DNA of 64,000 nucleotides, from assembly GCA_001179505.1 (NCBI GenBank), contig CDMY01000337.1:28458-92457 (forward strand), in the 5' to 3' direction. The position numbers and the translations under genes were made by a program. This DNA is from Vitrella brassicaformis (lineage: Eukaryota; Sar; Vitrellaceae). The notes beneath the pieces are model-generated. The model searched no databases, was not told the origin of the DNA, and saw only the letters and a list, made by a program, of their open reading frames with translations. Positions 37,201 to 46,307 of this stretch are shown here, one piece after another; within the stretch, counting starts at the first letter, position 1, and each line of letters begins with the position of its first letter.

Positions 37201-37730
37201 CGGCTGGCCTCGGTCTCGGTCATCATTGCCGGCCCGTCAGACGTCGAGAGCACGGTCGCCATCATGGCCTGGTTCTCGTCAGACAGGCCGGCAGTCTTGA
37301 CAGCGGCCTCGCCTGACTTGGCGCCCTCCTTGGCGCGCTTCAGCTGCTCTTTTCTGGCCGATGACAGCTTCCCCCTCTTGAGTTTCATGACGCCAGCGTC
37401 CGTCCAGTCCATCTTGGACACAGCGGCACCGCCCTTTGCCTCCGCCTCCTTCTTGGTCACCTCGTTCCTCCCCCCCGCAGCCGCATAGATGGCGTAACGC
37501 ATCCCGCTCGGGTCGTCCTTGGTCTCATAAAGGGGCACCTTATCCCCCTCCCCCTCGCTCTCAGACCTCGCCCCTCCGCTGACAATCGTGCTGCGCCATG
37601 CCTGCAGAGGGTGCCTCACCGGCCGATCGCCGTAGTCTTGCGCAAAGGCCAGGGGGGAAGAAGAGAGCACGAAATAGGAGAGGGTGAGGACCAGCCATCT
37701 CCTCGGCTGGGGGAGAGCCGTTCCCGCCAT
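34223..37730 (-). CDS. secreted subtilisin-like (S8) protease with Asp-to-Glu change
   Basis: Seven exons fit: 37730-36811, 36742-35937, 35854-35699, 35610-34845, 34757-34637, 34541-34423 and 34301-34223 (988 residues). A signal peptide is clear (WLVLTLSYFVLSSSPLAFA). A long Glu/Lys-rich pro-region of about 450 residues follows, with an Asp run (MDDDDDTPIDAKDDDEPAAED). The catalytic core reads IAIMEIGGIREEHPVF where the family has an IDxGxxxxHPxL motif, so the usual Asp is Glu (codon 36154-36156). The His block is PHATGVAGNAAG (codon 36007-36009), the oxyanion Asn is in KSAGNGG and the Ser block is GGTSFAAPVVAGAM (codon 35277-35279). The tail is acidic and ends KPEKSC. It may be a weak, altered or inactive enzyme. 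Confidence 0.88.
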
Positions 37731-38163
37731 TCCGCAGCTCTCGCGGCGGCGTCTTTTCACAGCCACCCTGTGAGGATGACCTCGAACACGATGGCGAGTA
37801 TCGTCTCCACACTCAGCGGCTCCATGCACACACCCCGCTGCTGATGCGCACAACACCTGCGCCAATCTGTGTACACTGTACGGTGGCCAGGATGCTCGCT
37901 CTGACGTTTTAAGCTCGCAGACGTCACAAATCCCATCCCATCTCCCCGTCAGCTGCTTCCATCGTTCCCAACGCTCCTCTTTTCCTCTTCGTTTTCTGCC
38001 AATCCACCTTCCCATCCCTCCCGACCTTCCCAACCAGCAGATCTCCTTCCCGACAGCGTCCGCAGCCCTCAGCGACGTGTGAGAAGAGATCTGCCATTCT
38101 CTCGTGTCGGTTAGCTTCCCGCTGGGCCAACCAACCATAGCATCCCTTCATTCGACCGCGAGA
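37731..38163. promoter_or_regulatory. shared upstream region, subtilisin-like and CAP genes
   Basis: 433 bases between divergent starts of two secreted-protein genes. The stretch is rich in CTTCC/TCTTTTCC pyrimidine words and lacks simple repeats. Shared control is inferred. Confidence 0.4.
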
Positions 38164-39791
38164 ATGCCTTCAGCCGCCATGCTCCTCGCCCATCTGTCGG
38201 CTCTCGCCCTGTTTCTCTTCGTCGGCGTGACGCACGCCCTGCGCCGCCATGTCGTCAGCCACAACATGCTGGTGGTGGGCTCTGATGCAGCCCCGAGCAG
38301 CATCAGCATCGCTGTGGCCGACCCCTGCAGCGAGAGCGACAACCACACCCTCTGTCTGCCGTCCGTCGCCCCTCCCCCACCTCCCCCTGAGGTCGGGACC
38401 AACGACCTCGACGACGAGAACGTCGACGTGTGCGCGTCCATGGAGGGGGAGCACAACATGACGGTGTGTGAGGCGGTGGGCACCGACGAGGACCAGATAG
38501 ATGAGCGCCTCTTCCCCTTCAACGGCACCAAGTCGGGGCTGCCCGCTGCCGGCCTGCGGCCCTTTAGCTTCCTGCAGTTTAGGTATGGGCCTCCCCGTAG
38601 ACCCCTCGTGAGGAGGGCGGGACGAAGCGGATCTACGGCTCCGGAAACCGGTGAGCCAACAAACACCACACGCACAAGCACACCGGGAGATGCATGGGTG
38701 TCTTTGTGTTGGTGATGGTGTGGTGTGCGATGTGTCAGAGTCTCCGGCCCCTGTGGAGTCCGAGGCCTCCGAGTCCCGCGAGCTGACCGGCACCGCCCCC
38801 GCCCATGGCGAGTGCCCCACGGACCTGCCCAGCGATGCGGCCAAGGGGACGTCAAACCACGGCGATGACCCATTCATTACACGTAACCACAACACTCCAC
38901 ACCACACCACACCGCTTAAGCGGGGAGAGAGCGGCTGCTCATGTTTTGTTCGTCTTGGTGCGCGTGTGTGCATCGTCCGTCAGAGTTGTTTTGCGAGCAG
39001 AACGAGTACCGTCGCGCCGCCGGTTTGTCGGTCCTGACATGGGACGATGCGCTGGCGGGTTTTTCCAAGACGTATCTGTTTCAGCTGGATAGAGAGGGAT
39101 GCGCATTCCACCACTCGTCACTCTCACAGAGAAAACAGGTACGTGCGTCATATGGACACAACACAACACATAACGACATACAGATACGGTGGATGTGCTG
39201 ATGTGGTTGTGGTTGTGTGTGTGTGTGTGTGCAGATCGGTGCGTTCCGCCACCCTGGCGAGAATTTGTATCGCGGCAAGGGCGTGGCGCCCACCGGCGGA
39301 CGAGTGGCCAAGCTGTGGTACGACGAGATACACTGCTACCGGTACAGACAACACACCACACACCACACAGCACACACACCCCCACACAGACTCGGACGGG
39401 CGCAAACACCCATCCGTGTGTGTTCTTTCCGTCTGTGTGTGTGCAGCCACGGTCCGGTGGGCAACGGGTGCACCAAGGTGTGCGATCGTCGGTGCAGCCA
39501 AGGATCCATCTCATGCCAAGTTGGACACTTCACACAACTCATGTGGCAGGTACGGTCGACCGACCACACACACAACCCTCCTCGACCAGAAATGTCCTCA
39601 CTTGCGCTGCGCTGTGTGTGTGTGTGGGTCAGAGTCACACTCACATGGGCTGTGCCCGTCACCAGTGCCGCGGGAGCACATACCTGGTGTCCTGCCACTA
39701 CGGCAACATCGACGGCATGGGCGGCAACGTATACGGACAGCTGCCCTTCGACGACGCCTGCCGGGCACGACTCAACATACAATCCTGCTAG
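38164..39791 (+). CDS. secreted CAP-superfamily (SCP/PR-1-like) protein
   Basis: CAP domains are secreted, Cys-rich folds that bind sterols or lipids or act in defence and adhesion. Six exons fit: 38164-38650, 38739-38882, 38984-39138, 39235-39341, 39447-39549 and 39633-39791 (384 residues). The signal peptide is MLLAHLSALALFLFVGVTHA. About 205 residues of low-complexity linker with N-glycosylation-like sites precede the CAP domain. CAP motifs are CEQNEYRRAAGLSVLTWDDAL, HPGENLYRG, VAKLWYDEIHCY, the signature VGHFTQLMWQ and LVSCHYG. Both usual His/Glu positions appear to be kept. The last 30 residues (GNVYGQLPF...) close the domain. The function in this cell is unknown. Confidence 0.9.
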
Positions 39792-40779
39792 CCGGCCGCC
39801 CGGCCACATGGCCACACTGTGGCCACGTAGATGTAGCATTGCATAGCTATAGCTGCCTGCCCAGCTAGACAGAGGGAGTGAGGGCACGGGTTTTGTTTGT
39901 GTGTGAAGGTGCGGCGAAATGAAGTGACTGCTGTATGTGTGTGTGCGAGGAAATGAAGCTGGGCAGCCCTGGGCAGCCTTCCGGTGCGAAATGCAGCAGC
40001 TGGGTGTACAGGCCAGGCCAATAGAGAGAAGTCGCTGAGTGGGTAGGTGGGTGGCTGTTTTGGTGTTTTTGTCCATCTGTGTGTGTGTGTAGACGAGGGG
40101 GGATACGTAGGTGTATATACAGACAGCTTCGCTTGCTGGTGCGTTTCACTCCAACGGGTGGGTTGCGCCGTGGGTTCTCTTCTGCCGGTCGGATGGGTCG
40201 CTGCAGCTGTTGATATTGGTCGACGCCGGTGAAGCATGGACTGACGCTGTATTTGCAAGGGCGTCAGTCGTGTCACCAGCGTTGGGACAAACGTACACAG
40301 CCAGCCGCAGCCAACACCCCACTGTGCGTGTGTACGTTCGTTCGTCCCAACGGGGGGGGTGGGCTTCGTTCGTTTGAGCTGCGTTGAAGCTGCGGTGGTC
40401 TGAAGGAGGTGACCTGGATGAGTATCTAATTATTAATTGCATCAGCTGCTGATGCAATTAATTGATGCAATTGATGGTCAGACACTCATCCAGGTCACCT
40501 CCTTCAGACCGCGCATTCATTCCGGTGTTCTGTTTGTCGTTTGTCCGCTTTGCCGGCCAGTGGATGAGGACGGTCTGCCTTCGCTATATATGCGCACATG
40601 GTTATCCTTCTGTGGAGCAGCGAGGTGTGTTGCGTCTTCGGACGGACAGGTCCGCTCGTTTGTCTGTGGGTGTGTATCAGACGCTCTACATACACCAGTG
40701 AATCATGCTCTTTATTGCAGCTTGCAACAAGTAAAACAATCATCTCGCGTTCTGGTCCAAACAATGATTTCTTCAATCA
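39792..40779. other. convergent spacer with a nested palindrome
   Basis: About 1 kb between two 3' ends. The strongest structure is the inverted repeat at 40397-40510, listed separately. A TGTGTG run at 40077-40091 and ordinary AT/GC sequence make up the rest. No gene is visible. Confidence 0.6.
40397..40510. repeat. large nested palindrome
   Basis: Two perfect 27-base inverted arms (40397-40423 and 40484-40510) enclose a 60-base AT-rich loop. The loop itself contains a 29-base palindrome at 40433-40461 with 13-base arms and a 3-base centre. The transcript of either strand could fold into a long hairpin. It may be a small inverted-repeat transposon remnant or an RNA 3'-end structure. No flanking duplication was evident. 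Confidence 0.9.
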
Positions 40780-42000
40780 ATAACTGTCACGCGATGTCTC
40801 TGTGTGTCTGTGCGTTGACTGATGCATCAGTGCGTTGCGTGTGCTCTGAATCGGTGTGCCGCGTGCGGCTTGATGCTCTCCAGCACTTCACACGGATCAC
40901 TCGACTCGGACACCTTATGACACACACACACATCTATCCATCCATTGACCACAGCTGAATGCACCAATCCGCCTGCTCACCTCCATGTCCTTGAGTGCCT
41001 TGAGTGCCTCCTGCTCTGCGGCCGTCCCGCCCTCCTTCTCTCCCTCTGCGGCCCGCTTGCTGCTCGGGTGGGGCGCCTTGTGTGTGCTGGTTGTGGCGGG
41101 GGTTGGCTGCTGTGCGGCCTGCGTGAGGTCCCTCTCCTTGTCCTTGGCCTCCTTCAAACGACTGTCAGCCACACGCAACTCGCCCTCCTGCACATACATG
41201 ACACACACATCCATCCATATGTGTGTCTCCCTCATCTCTCTATGTGTGTGCCATTGATGCCTCGTGTTTGAGTTGTGCGATTGCGGCCTTGACGTTCTTG
41301 TCGGTCTCCTGTTCGTTGCGCTCGAGTGTCTCCTGCGTCTGGTGCTCGCCCTCGATGGCGTCTCGAGCGGCGCTCTCCTCTTCCGCCACACGGGCTGCCG
41401 CAGACACCAAACGACGCTCAGCCCTGACATAAACAGACACAGAGAGAGATGGAGACATGGATGTGTCTGTGTGTCTCTGTGTCTGTGTGTCTTACCTGAG
41501 TGCGTCCTTCTCTGCGTCGATGGTGTCCTTTTTGTCGTCTATTGTGAGTTTGGCCTCGAGTGTGCGGGCCTGTCGCTTCTCGGCGTCGGCCTCGTCTTTG
41601 TCTTGAGATGCCAGCGCCTCGGCCATGTGCGCCACACTGTCAGGCGCCACAGCCGATGGTACAGCGGCGGGCGGGGCGGACACATGGACGTGGACGTGGA
41701 CGGGCACACCCTCACCCTCACCCTCCTCGCCCTCATTGCTGTCGGAAGCTGGCTCGGCACGCTGATAGAAGAGCCTGCTGCTGCTGCTTGTGCTGCTTGT
41801 GGTGGTGACGGGTGCCGAGCGGATGGTTAGCCAGAGGCACAAGACCGACACGGCGAGGGAACGACGGGAGGCAACCATCGCTGACCGATCAAATCAGTCA
41901 ATCAATCAATGAGCGTGATTGACTGAGTGAGTGAGTCAATCGGTCAGAGAGAGATCAGCTGCAGTGGACACAGCTGCAAGCAGTGATTTGTATGTATTGA
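40780..42000. repeat. left arm of an inverted gene duplication
   Basis: This segment is an inverted, high-identity copy of about 59750-60955. The match covers the whole coiled-coil gene, all three introns, about 120 bases upstream and about 45 bases downstream. Differences are mostly single bases and small gaps in exon 1 and intron 1. Confidence 0.9.
40827..41878 (-). CDS. secreted coiled-coil protein, copy A
   Basis: Four exons fit: 41878-41496, 41423-41261, 41187-40981 and 40913-40827 (279 residues). A signal peptide is likely (SLAVSVLCLWLTIRSA). A Ser/Thr stretch, an acidic GEEGEGEG run and VPVHVHVHVSAPP follow. The remainder is a charged helix rich in Ala, Glu, Lys and Asp (KDEADAEKRQARTLEAKL, then EHQTQETLERNEQETDKN), a predicted coiled coil. 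Intron 2 has no GT donor; a GC donor (GAG|gcatca or, nine bases later, ATG|gcacac) with acceptor gtgcag keeps the frame. Read without that intron the protein would stop at MAHT. The paralogue at 59860 shares all of this. Function unknown. Confidence 0.8.
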
Positions 42001-42213
42001 CACACATTCGATCATTCATGTATACACGCATATACCTGCGGTGTGCGCCCGGCCACTGCGCCGATGGGGTGTATTTACATTGCGAGCTTGGCATTCGCTT
42101 CTCCTTCCTCCCAAGTGTCAAACGAAGCGCAGATCTATCGACGCTTCACTCATCTCTCCGTTCCCAGCCCAAGCTGCCTTGTTTCGCACACTGGCTGGCG
42201 AGAGCGGGCATCG
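41879..42213. promoter_or_regulatory. shared upstream region, coiled-coil copy A and CDK10-like gene
   Basis: 335 bases between divergent starts. The first 120 bases (to about 42000) are repeated upstream of copy B, including a GATT/AATC array and GTGAGTGAGT; the rest is unique. Copy B therefore kept only the gene-proximal part of this region. Confidence 0.5.
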
Positions 42214-43955
42214 ATGTCTGTGTTTGGTGAGTGTCGGTCCGTCGATGACTTCGAGAAGCTCGTAAGCGCACAAGCCAACCGACTCAGGCGGATCCTGAAT
42301 TCATGCTCATCATTTCTTGCCTGCTGCCGCTCTGATGTGGTTCTCAGAATCGTGTTGGCGAGGGCACCTACGGCACTGTGTATCGCGCCAAGGACCGGCG
42401 GAGTGGCGAAATAGTGGCGCTCAAGAAGGTGCGGCTGCACAGCGAGAAGGAGGGCTTTCCGCGGACGGGCGTGCGCGAGATTCGTATATTGCGGTCACTT
42501 CAGCACCCCAATGTGGTGCAGCTCAGGGAGGTCACGGTCGGCGCACAAATGAACAGCATTTTCCTGGTGAGCGAGTAGGTGCGACGGGAGTGAAGGACGC
42601 ATGCTGGTGATGTGTGTATCGTCTGGCACTGCTGTTTTGATTGAGTGCGTGTGCGTGTGTGTGTGTGTGAGTGTGCAGGTCTTTGAGTACTGCGAGCATG
42701 ACCTGGCGACGTTGCTGGATAACATGTCTTCTCCATTCTCTCACGCAGAGATCAAGTGTCTGTTGCTGCAGCTGCTGCGGGCCATCCAGCACCTGCACGA
42801 CAACTTCATCATTCATCGGGACGTCAAGCTATCCAATCTCCTCCTCAACAACAAGGGCACCCTCAAACTCGCTGACTTCGGACTCGCCAGGTAGACAAAT
42901 CACACGCAGCCCAGCCGATTGGTCTCTTGATTGTTGTGCTTGTCCGTGCGTGAATGTAGGGAGTTCGGTTCGCCTTCCGAGCCAGCGACGCAGAATGTGG
43001 TGACGCTGTGGTATCGTGCGCCCGAACTGCTGTTTGGCGCGCCGTCGTACAGCATGGCCATCGACATGTGGGCGGTGGGCTGCATCTTCGGCGAGCTCCT
43101 CTACCACCAACCAATACTGCCCGGCAAGAACGAATCACAACAGGTGTGTATGTGTATGCACTACATATGGGAGATATGGAACTGACGTCATTCAATGTGC
43201 TGTCTGTTGTTTGGCTCATTCACTCATTCATTCATCAGGTGCAGTTGATATGCAATCTGCTGGGCACGCCCAATCCCAAGATCTGGCCGGAGATATCCAG
43301 CCTCCCCAACTACCGCAAGTTCACACTGCCGCAGAACCAAGTGAGCCACACTCACACGGCAGTGGACAGATGTGTGTGTGACGGCATCCTGTGCTTTTGT
43401 CTGGCTCAGTACAACAATCTGTCTGTGCGATTCCCCGACGAGAGCGCCAACTGTCTGGACCTGCTCAACAAAATGCTCACATTCAACCCCGACAAACGCA
43501 TTTCAGCCCGCGAAGGTCCACACACACGCACACACATTATTGTCGCGTTCACCGTCACCGCCCCCTTCTCGTCGTGTGTGTGTGTGTGGCTTTCTCTCTC
43601 TGTCAGCTCTGAAGCACCCGTATTTCACGGAGAAGCCCCTGCCTCGCGAGCCGTCGTGGATGCCCACCTTTAAGGAGCATCGCAACGAGCCACTACCATC
43701 CATGCATGCAGCTGCCGCCGGCCCCGCACTGCCCCTGAAGCGCAAAGGCAGATCGCCTTACAGGGAGGAGAGGGAGACTGTGGTGGCGCCATCAAACACA
43801 ACCACCAAGTGAGTGTGGGGCAGGCCACAGAGAGGCAGAGGGACCATGTTTGCATCAAGGACGGCTGTGTTGTGTTGGCATTTATTGTATGCAGGGCACA
43901 GTTGTTGGCGGCAGCGGCAGCGCGCAAAGCGAGCAAAGGCGGGTTCTTCGGATGA
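42214..43955 (+). CDS. CDK10: cyclin-dependent kinase, CDK10-like
   Basis: A serine/threonine kinase that needs a cyclin partner; CDK10 relatives act in transcription and the cell cycle. Eight exons fit: 42214-42261, 42348-42566, 42679-42890, 42960-43143, 43239-43340, 43410-43515, 43607-43808 and 43895-43955 (377 residues). The start [19 protein letters not shown] is the CDK10/CDK11 type. Core motifs: [11 protein letters not shown] (P-loop), ALKKVRL (Lys), a PITSLRE-like helix changed to [21 protein letters not shown] (catalytic loop), [16 protein letters not shown] and [15 protein letters not shown]. Exon 8 is chosen over a stop just after the exon 7 donor because the splice gives a smooth Ala/Lys tail. 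The kinase looks active. Confidence 0.92.
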
Positions 43956-44778
43956 TGAATCGTGTGCGGCTGGCCCGTGTCTGGATGCTGATGGTCCTTT
44001 TTGCGCCGATGGCCGCGTCAGTCTTTATCCGTCTCCTGTACAGCATCTGTGTCCTTGCTGACGATCAGCTGGTGCCACCAGGTGTAGTCTGTCTTGGCGC
44101 TGTGCGTGCAAGGGGCTGAGGAGCCGCACCTTATGTCGCGAGCAGCACCGTGGCAGAGTTGACCTGGCGGCTGCAGCGCATGACCGACTCCATGACCGAC
44201 TCGCGTGCTACTGACTGTCTGGTGATAGTTCTGTGTGAAAAGAACTATGTTGATGATGCGCCTTCTGTCCTCGTAAAAGGTGATTCAATCGTCGAGTTCT
44301 AGATGAGTCTTTTAGCCAGACTGCCCAATCCAGCGCCACAGATGCACACAGACAGTGAGTCCATCCATCCATTCCCCACCCATCAGACTCCAAACACTCG
44401 CAGCCACTCAAACATTCATCATGTGTCACACAAAACCGTGGCAAACGAACAGGGAAAAGTGAGTCCATCCATTCGTGCAGCCAAACAGTATCTATGTGCC
44501 TCAGCCATCCATCTATGTGTGCTGTGCCCGTGGCTTTCACGCTGACGGCTCGATGCCAACAGCGAGGTGTCAGTCAGACGCTAGCGAAAAAGTTAGCAGA
44601 GAGAGGCAGGGGCGGGCAATGCATCATATCTACGTGTGTGCATACGTGCATTCGTTGCATTGACTGATGGAAAAAGAAACCCCGACCCTCGCACACGAGC
44701 AGCAGCGCTTCACACCAACAACTCAGTGTCCCCCTCTTCACCTTCTCTCTACTCCGCCTGAGTGGTCTGGTTGGTTCA
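43956..44778. other. convergent spacer with a small hairpin
   Basis: 820 bases between 3' ends. An 8-base-arm hairpin (atagttct...agaactat) is at 44225-44248. Otherwise there are CCAT repeats and ordinary sequence; no gene is visible. Confidence 0.55.
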
Positions 44779-45054
44779 TCAGACGACGTTGACGGGTCCC
44801 TTGACAGTCCATTCGTCCCAGTTCATCAGCTTGCGGAAGGTGCGGTACCGGTCAGCCGCGAAGGCCCCCGCACCGACTCCATACAGGCCGCACCCCACCA
44901 GCAGCAGTCCCAGGAAGGTTCGGTCCTCGCTGGCCTCACCTGCCGATGACGCGAAGCTGCGAACGGCGCTCGTCGGTCCCCGCTGGAACAAGGGCGACAC
45001 GCGGGGCAGCGTTGCGGGTTTGCTGAGCGATGTCAGGGCTCGGAGGGCAGACAT
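44779..45054 (-). CDS. small predicted mitochondrial membrane protein
   Basis: A single exon encodes 91 residues. The N terminus is rich in Arg, Ser and Ala with no acidic residues for about 40 positions (SALRALTSLSKPATLPR), a good mitochondrial presequence. One membrane helix follows (FLGLLLVGCGLYGVGAGAFAA), then a conserved-looking soluble end YRTFRKLMNWDEWTVKGPVNVV. It could be a respiratory-complex or ATP-synthase accessory subunit, but no family is recognised. It is divergent from a CMC4-like gene, also predicted mitochondrial. The ATG at 45054 is preferred over an upstream TTG. Confidence 0.7.
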   Translation of the reverse strand: MSALRALTSLSKPATLPRVSPLFQRGPTSAVRSFASSAGEASEDRTFLGLLLVGCGLYGVGAGAFAADRYRTFRKLMNWDEWTVKGPVNVV

Positions 45055-45241
45055 ATTCGCCAACTGGTGAACACTCTCTGCTGGGCGGCAAGTGGAGTTG
45101 CCCCTCGGGCAGGCGTATCCGTAAAACAGTAAACGCGAAACTCTGCTTTCTTCCAGCCGATATGGAATGACATATGGAATGACAGACGCTCTGGTCGCTT
45201 TCCGTTACGTCAACGTCAAACATATGGAATGACGCACCATC
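45055..45241. promoter_or_regulatory. upstream region with three ATATGGAATGAC repeats
   Basis: 187 bases between two divergent predicted mitochondrial genes. The 12-base word atatggaatgac occurs at 45160-45171, 45172-45183 (touching the first) and 45222-45233, where it nearly reaches the CMC4-like ATG. Three exact copies in so short a space suggest a transcription-factor site or a small tandem duplication. Confidence 0.55.
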
Positions 45242-45825
45242 ATGGGCGGCTTTTCGTCGAAACACGCAGAGCGATACGAGGACAAAGATGGCAGGTGAGG
45301 AGGCTGAGCCGACTGTCTGTTCCTGGTGACTGAGTACAGCATTCGTCTGTGATGCCTTCGTTGATGCGGCAGATCCAGGGCGGAGAAGCTGTGCAGGAGG
45401 CAGGTACCCTGTTGCATTGCGTGAGAAGAGAAAAGCATCACTGCCCACTCACTTTGCTGAACCTCGTGTGTGTTTCGTATCAGGCTTGTGCAATTCAGAA
45501 CTGCCTTGCCAGCAGAGGCTACCAGCAGGTGCGCAACCCAGCCACACAGGTCGACAGCCATGTTCATTGGCCGCCACAGAGCGTGTGTGTGTGGTCATGC
45601 AGGAGAAGTGCCAGCAAGTTATCGACGAAGTAGGTATTTATTTATGGCCGCATCGCATACACACAGAGGCACAAAGACAGACACCACGCACGCTGCCTGC
45701 TTGCCTGCCTGCCTCTGGTGCAGTATTATGAGTGTGTGGCGCGAATGGAAGGGAAGGTAGAGGAGAGGAAAACTGATGGGCGTCGAAAGCCAGATCCACA
45801 ACCAACCGACGGCAAAAAGTCGTGA
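45242..45825 (+). CDS. CMC4: CMC4-like twin-cysteine protein of mitochondria
   Basis: Small CX9C-type proteins are imported by the Mia40 pathway into the intermembrane space. Five exons fit: 45242-45294, 45373-45403 (31 bases), 45484-45528 (45 bases), 45603-45629 (27 bases) and 45724-45825. The product is 85 residues. The cysteine pattern LCRRQACAIQNCLAS, then EKCQQVIDEYYEC, matches CMC4: two early Cys, then C-x10-C and C-x9-C. The N terminus MGGFSSKH could be myristoylated. The C terminus is basic and disordered. The microexon at 45373 was chosen because only this acceptor gives the CxxxxC start; other acceptors break the frame or the pattern. Confidence 0.82.
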
Positions 45826-46307
45826 CTGTTGATGAGTGGTGTGAGTGGTGCGACAAAGATGAGTCGGCCAGTCTGTCTGTGTGGAGGTAGGACGAGTCCT
45901 GTCCAGTAGCTCGATGCGCACCTCGAACAGCACCACTGCCGGATGAGGACGGTCTGCCGGACCCGGCAGTGGTGCTGTTTGAGGTGCGTGTCGTGCCTCA
46001 CAGGACCTCGCTGATGACGAGTAGGGGTACAATGACTGCCTGTGCCCCTACTCACTGTCAGCCAGGTCAGGGAAGGGCGATACACGCATTGCGGTTTGAC
46101 CCATACACGTATCTGGGGGGCTTTTTCTGCGTGGGGGTGTACTCTTCCTGTGCATATGTGTGAACAATTCTTATACCCCACCCTCACTCTCAGTCACACC
46201 GGTCAGTCAGGGGGCCTGGCACAAACGTAGATTGCGATACGACCAATCGACACACGCAGACAGACACAGGGAACAGAAGACCGCAGTAGCTAGCGTAGAG
46301 AAGCTTC
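45826..46307. other. convergent spacer with two hairpins
   Basis: 480 bases between two 3' ends. Hairpin 1 has 26-base arms with one mismatch (45917-45942 and 45963-45988). Hairpin 2 has 9-base arms (46019-46027 and 46045-46053). The remainder has CAGA repeats and no gene. Confidence 0.6.
45917..46053. repeat. pair of adjacent inverted repeats
   Basis: A 26-base-arm inverted repeat with a 20-base loop is followed 30 bases later by a 9-base-arm one with a 17-base loop. Both lie in the convergent spacer after the CMC4-like gene. They could shape RNA 3' ends for either strand, or be a small element's remains. Confidence 0.85.
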
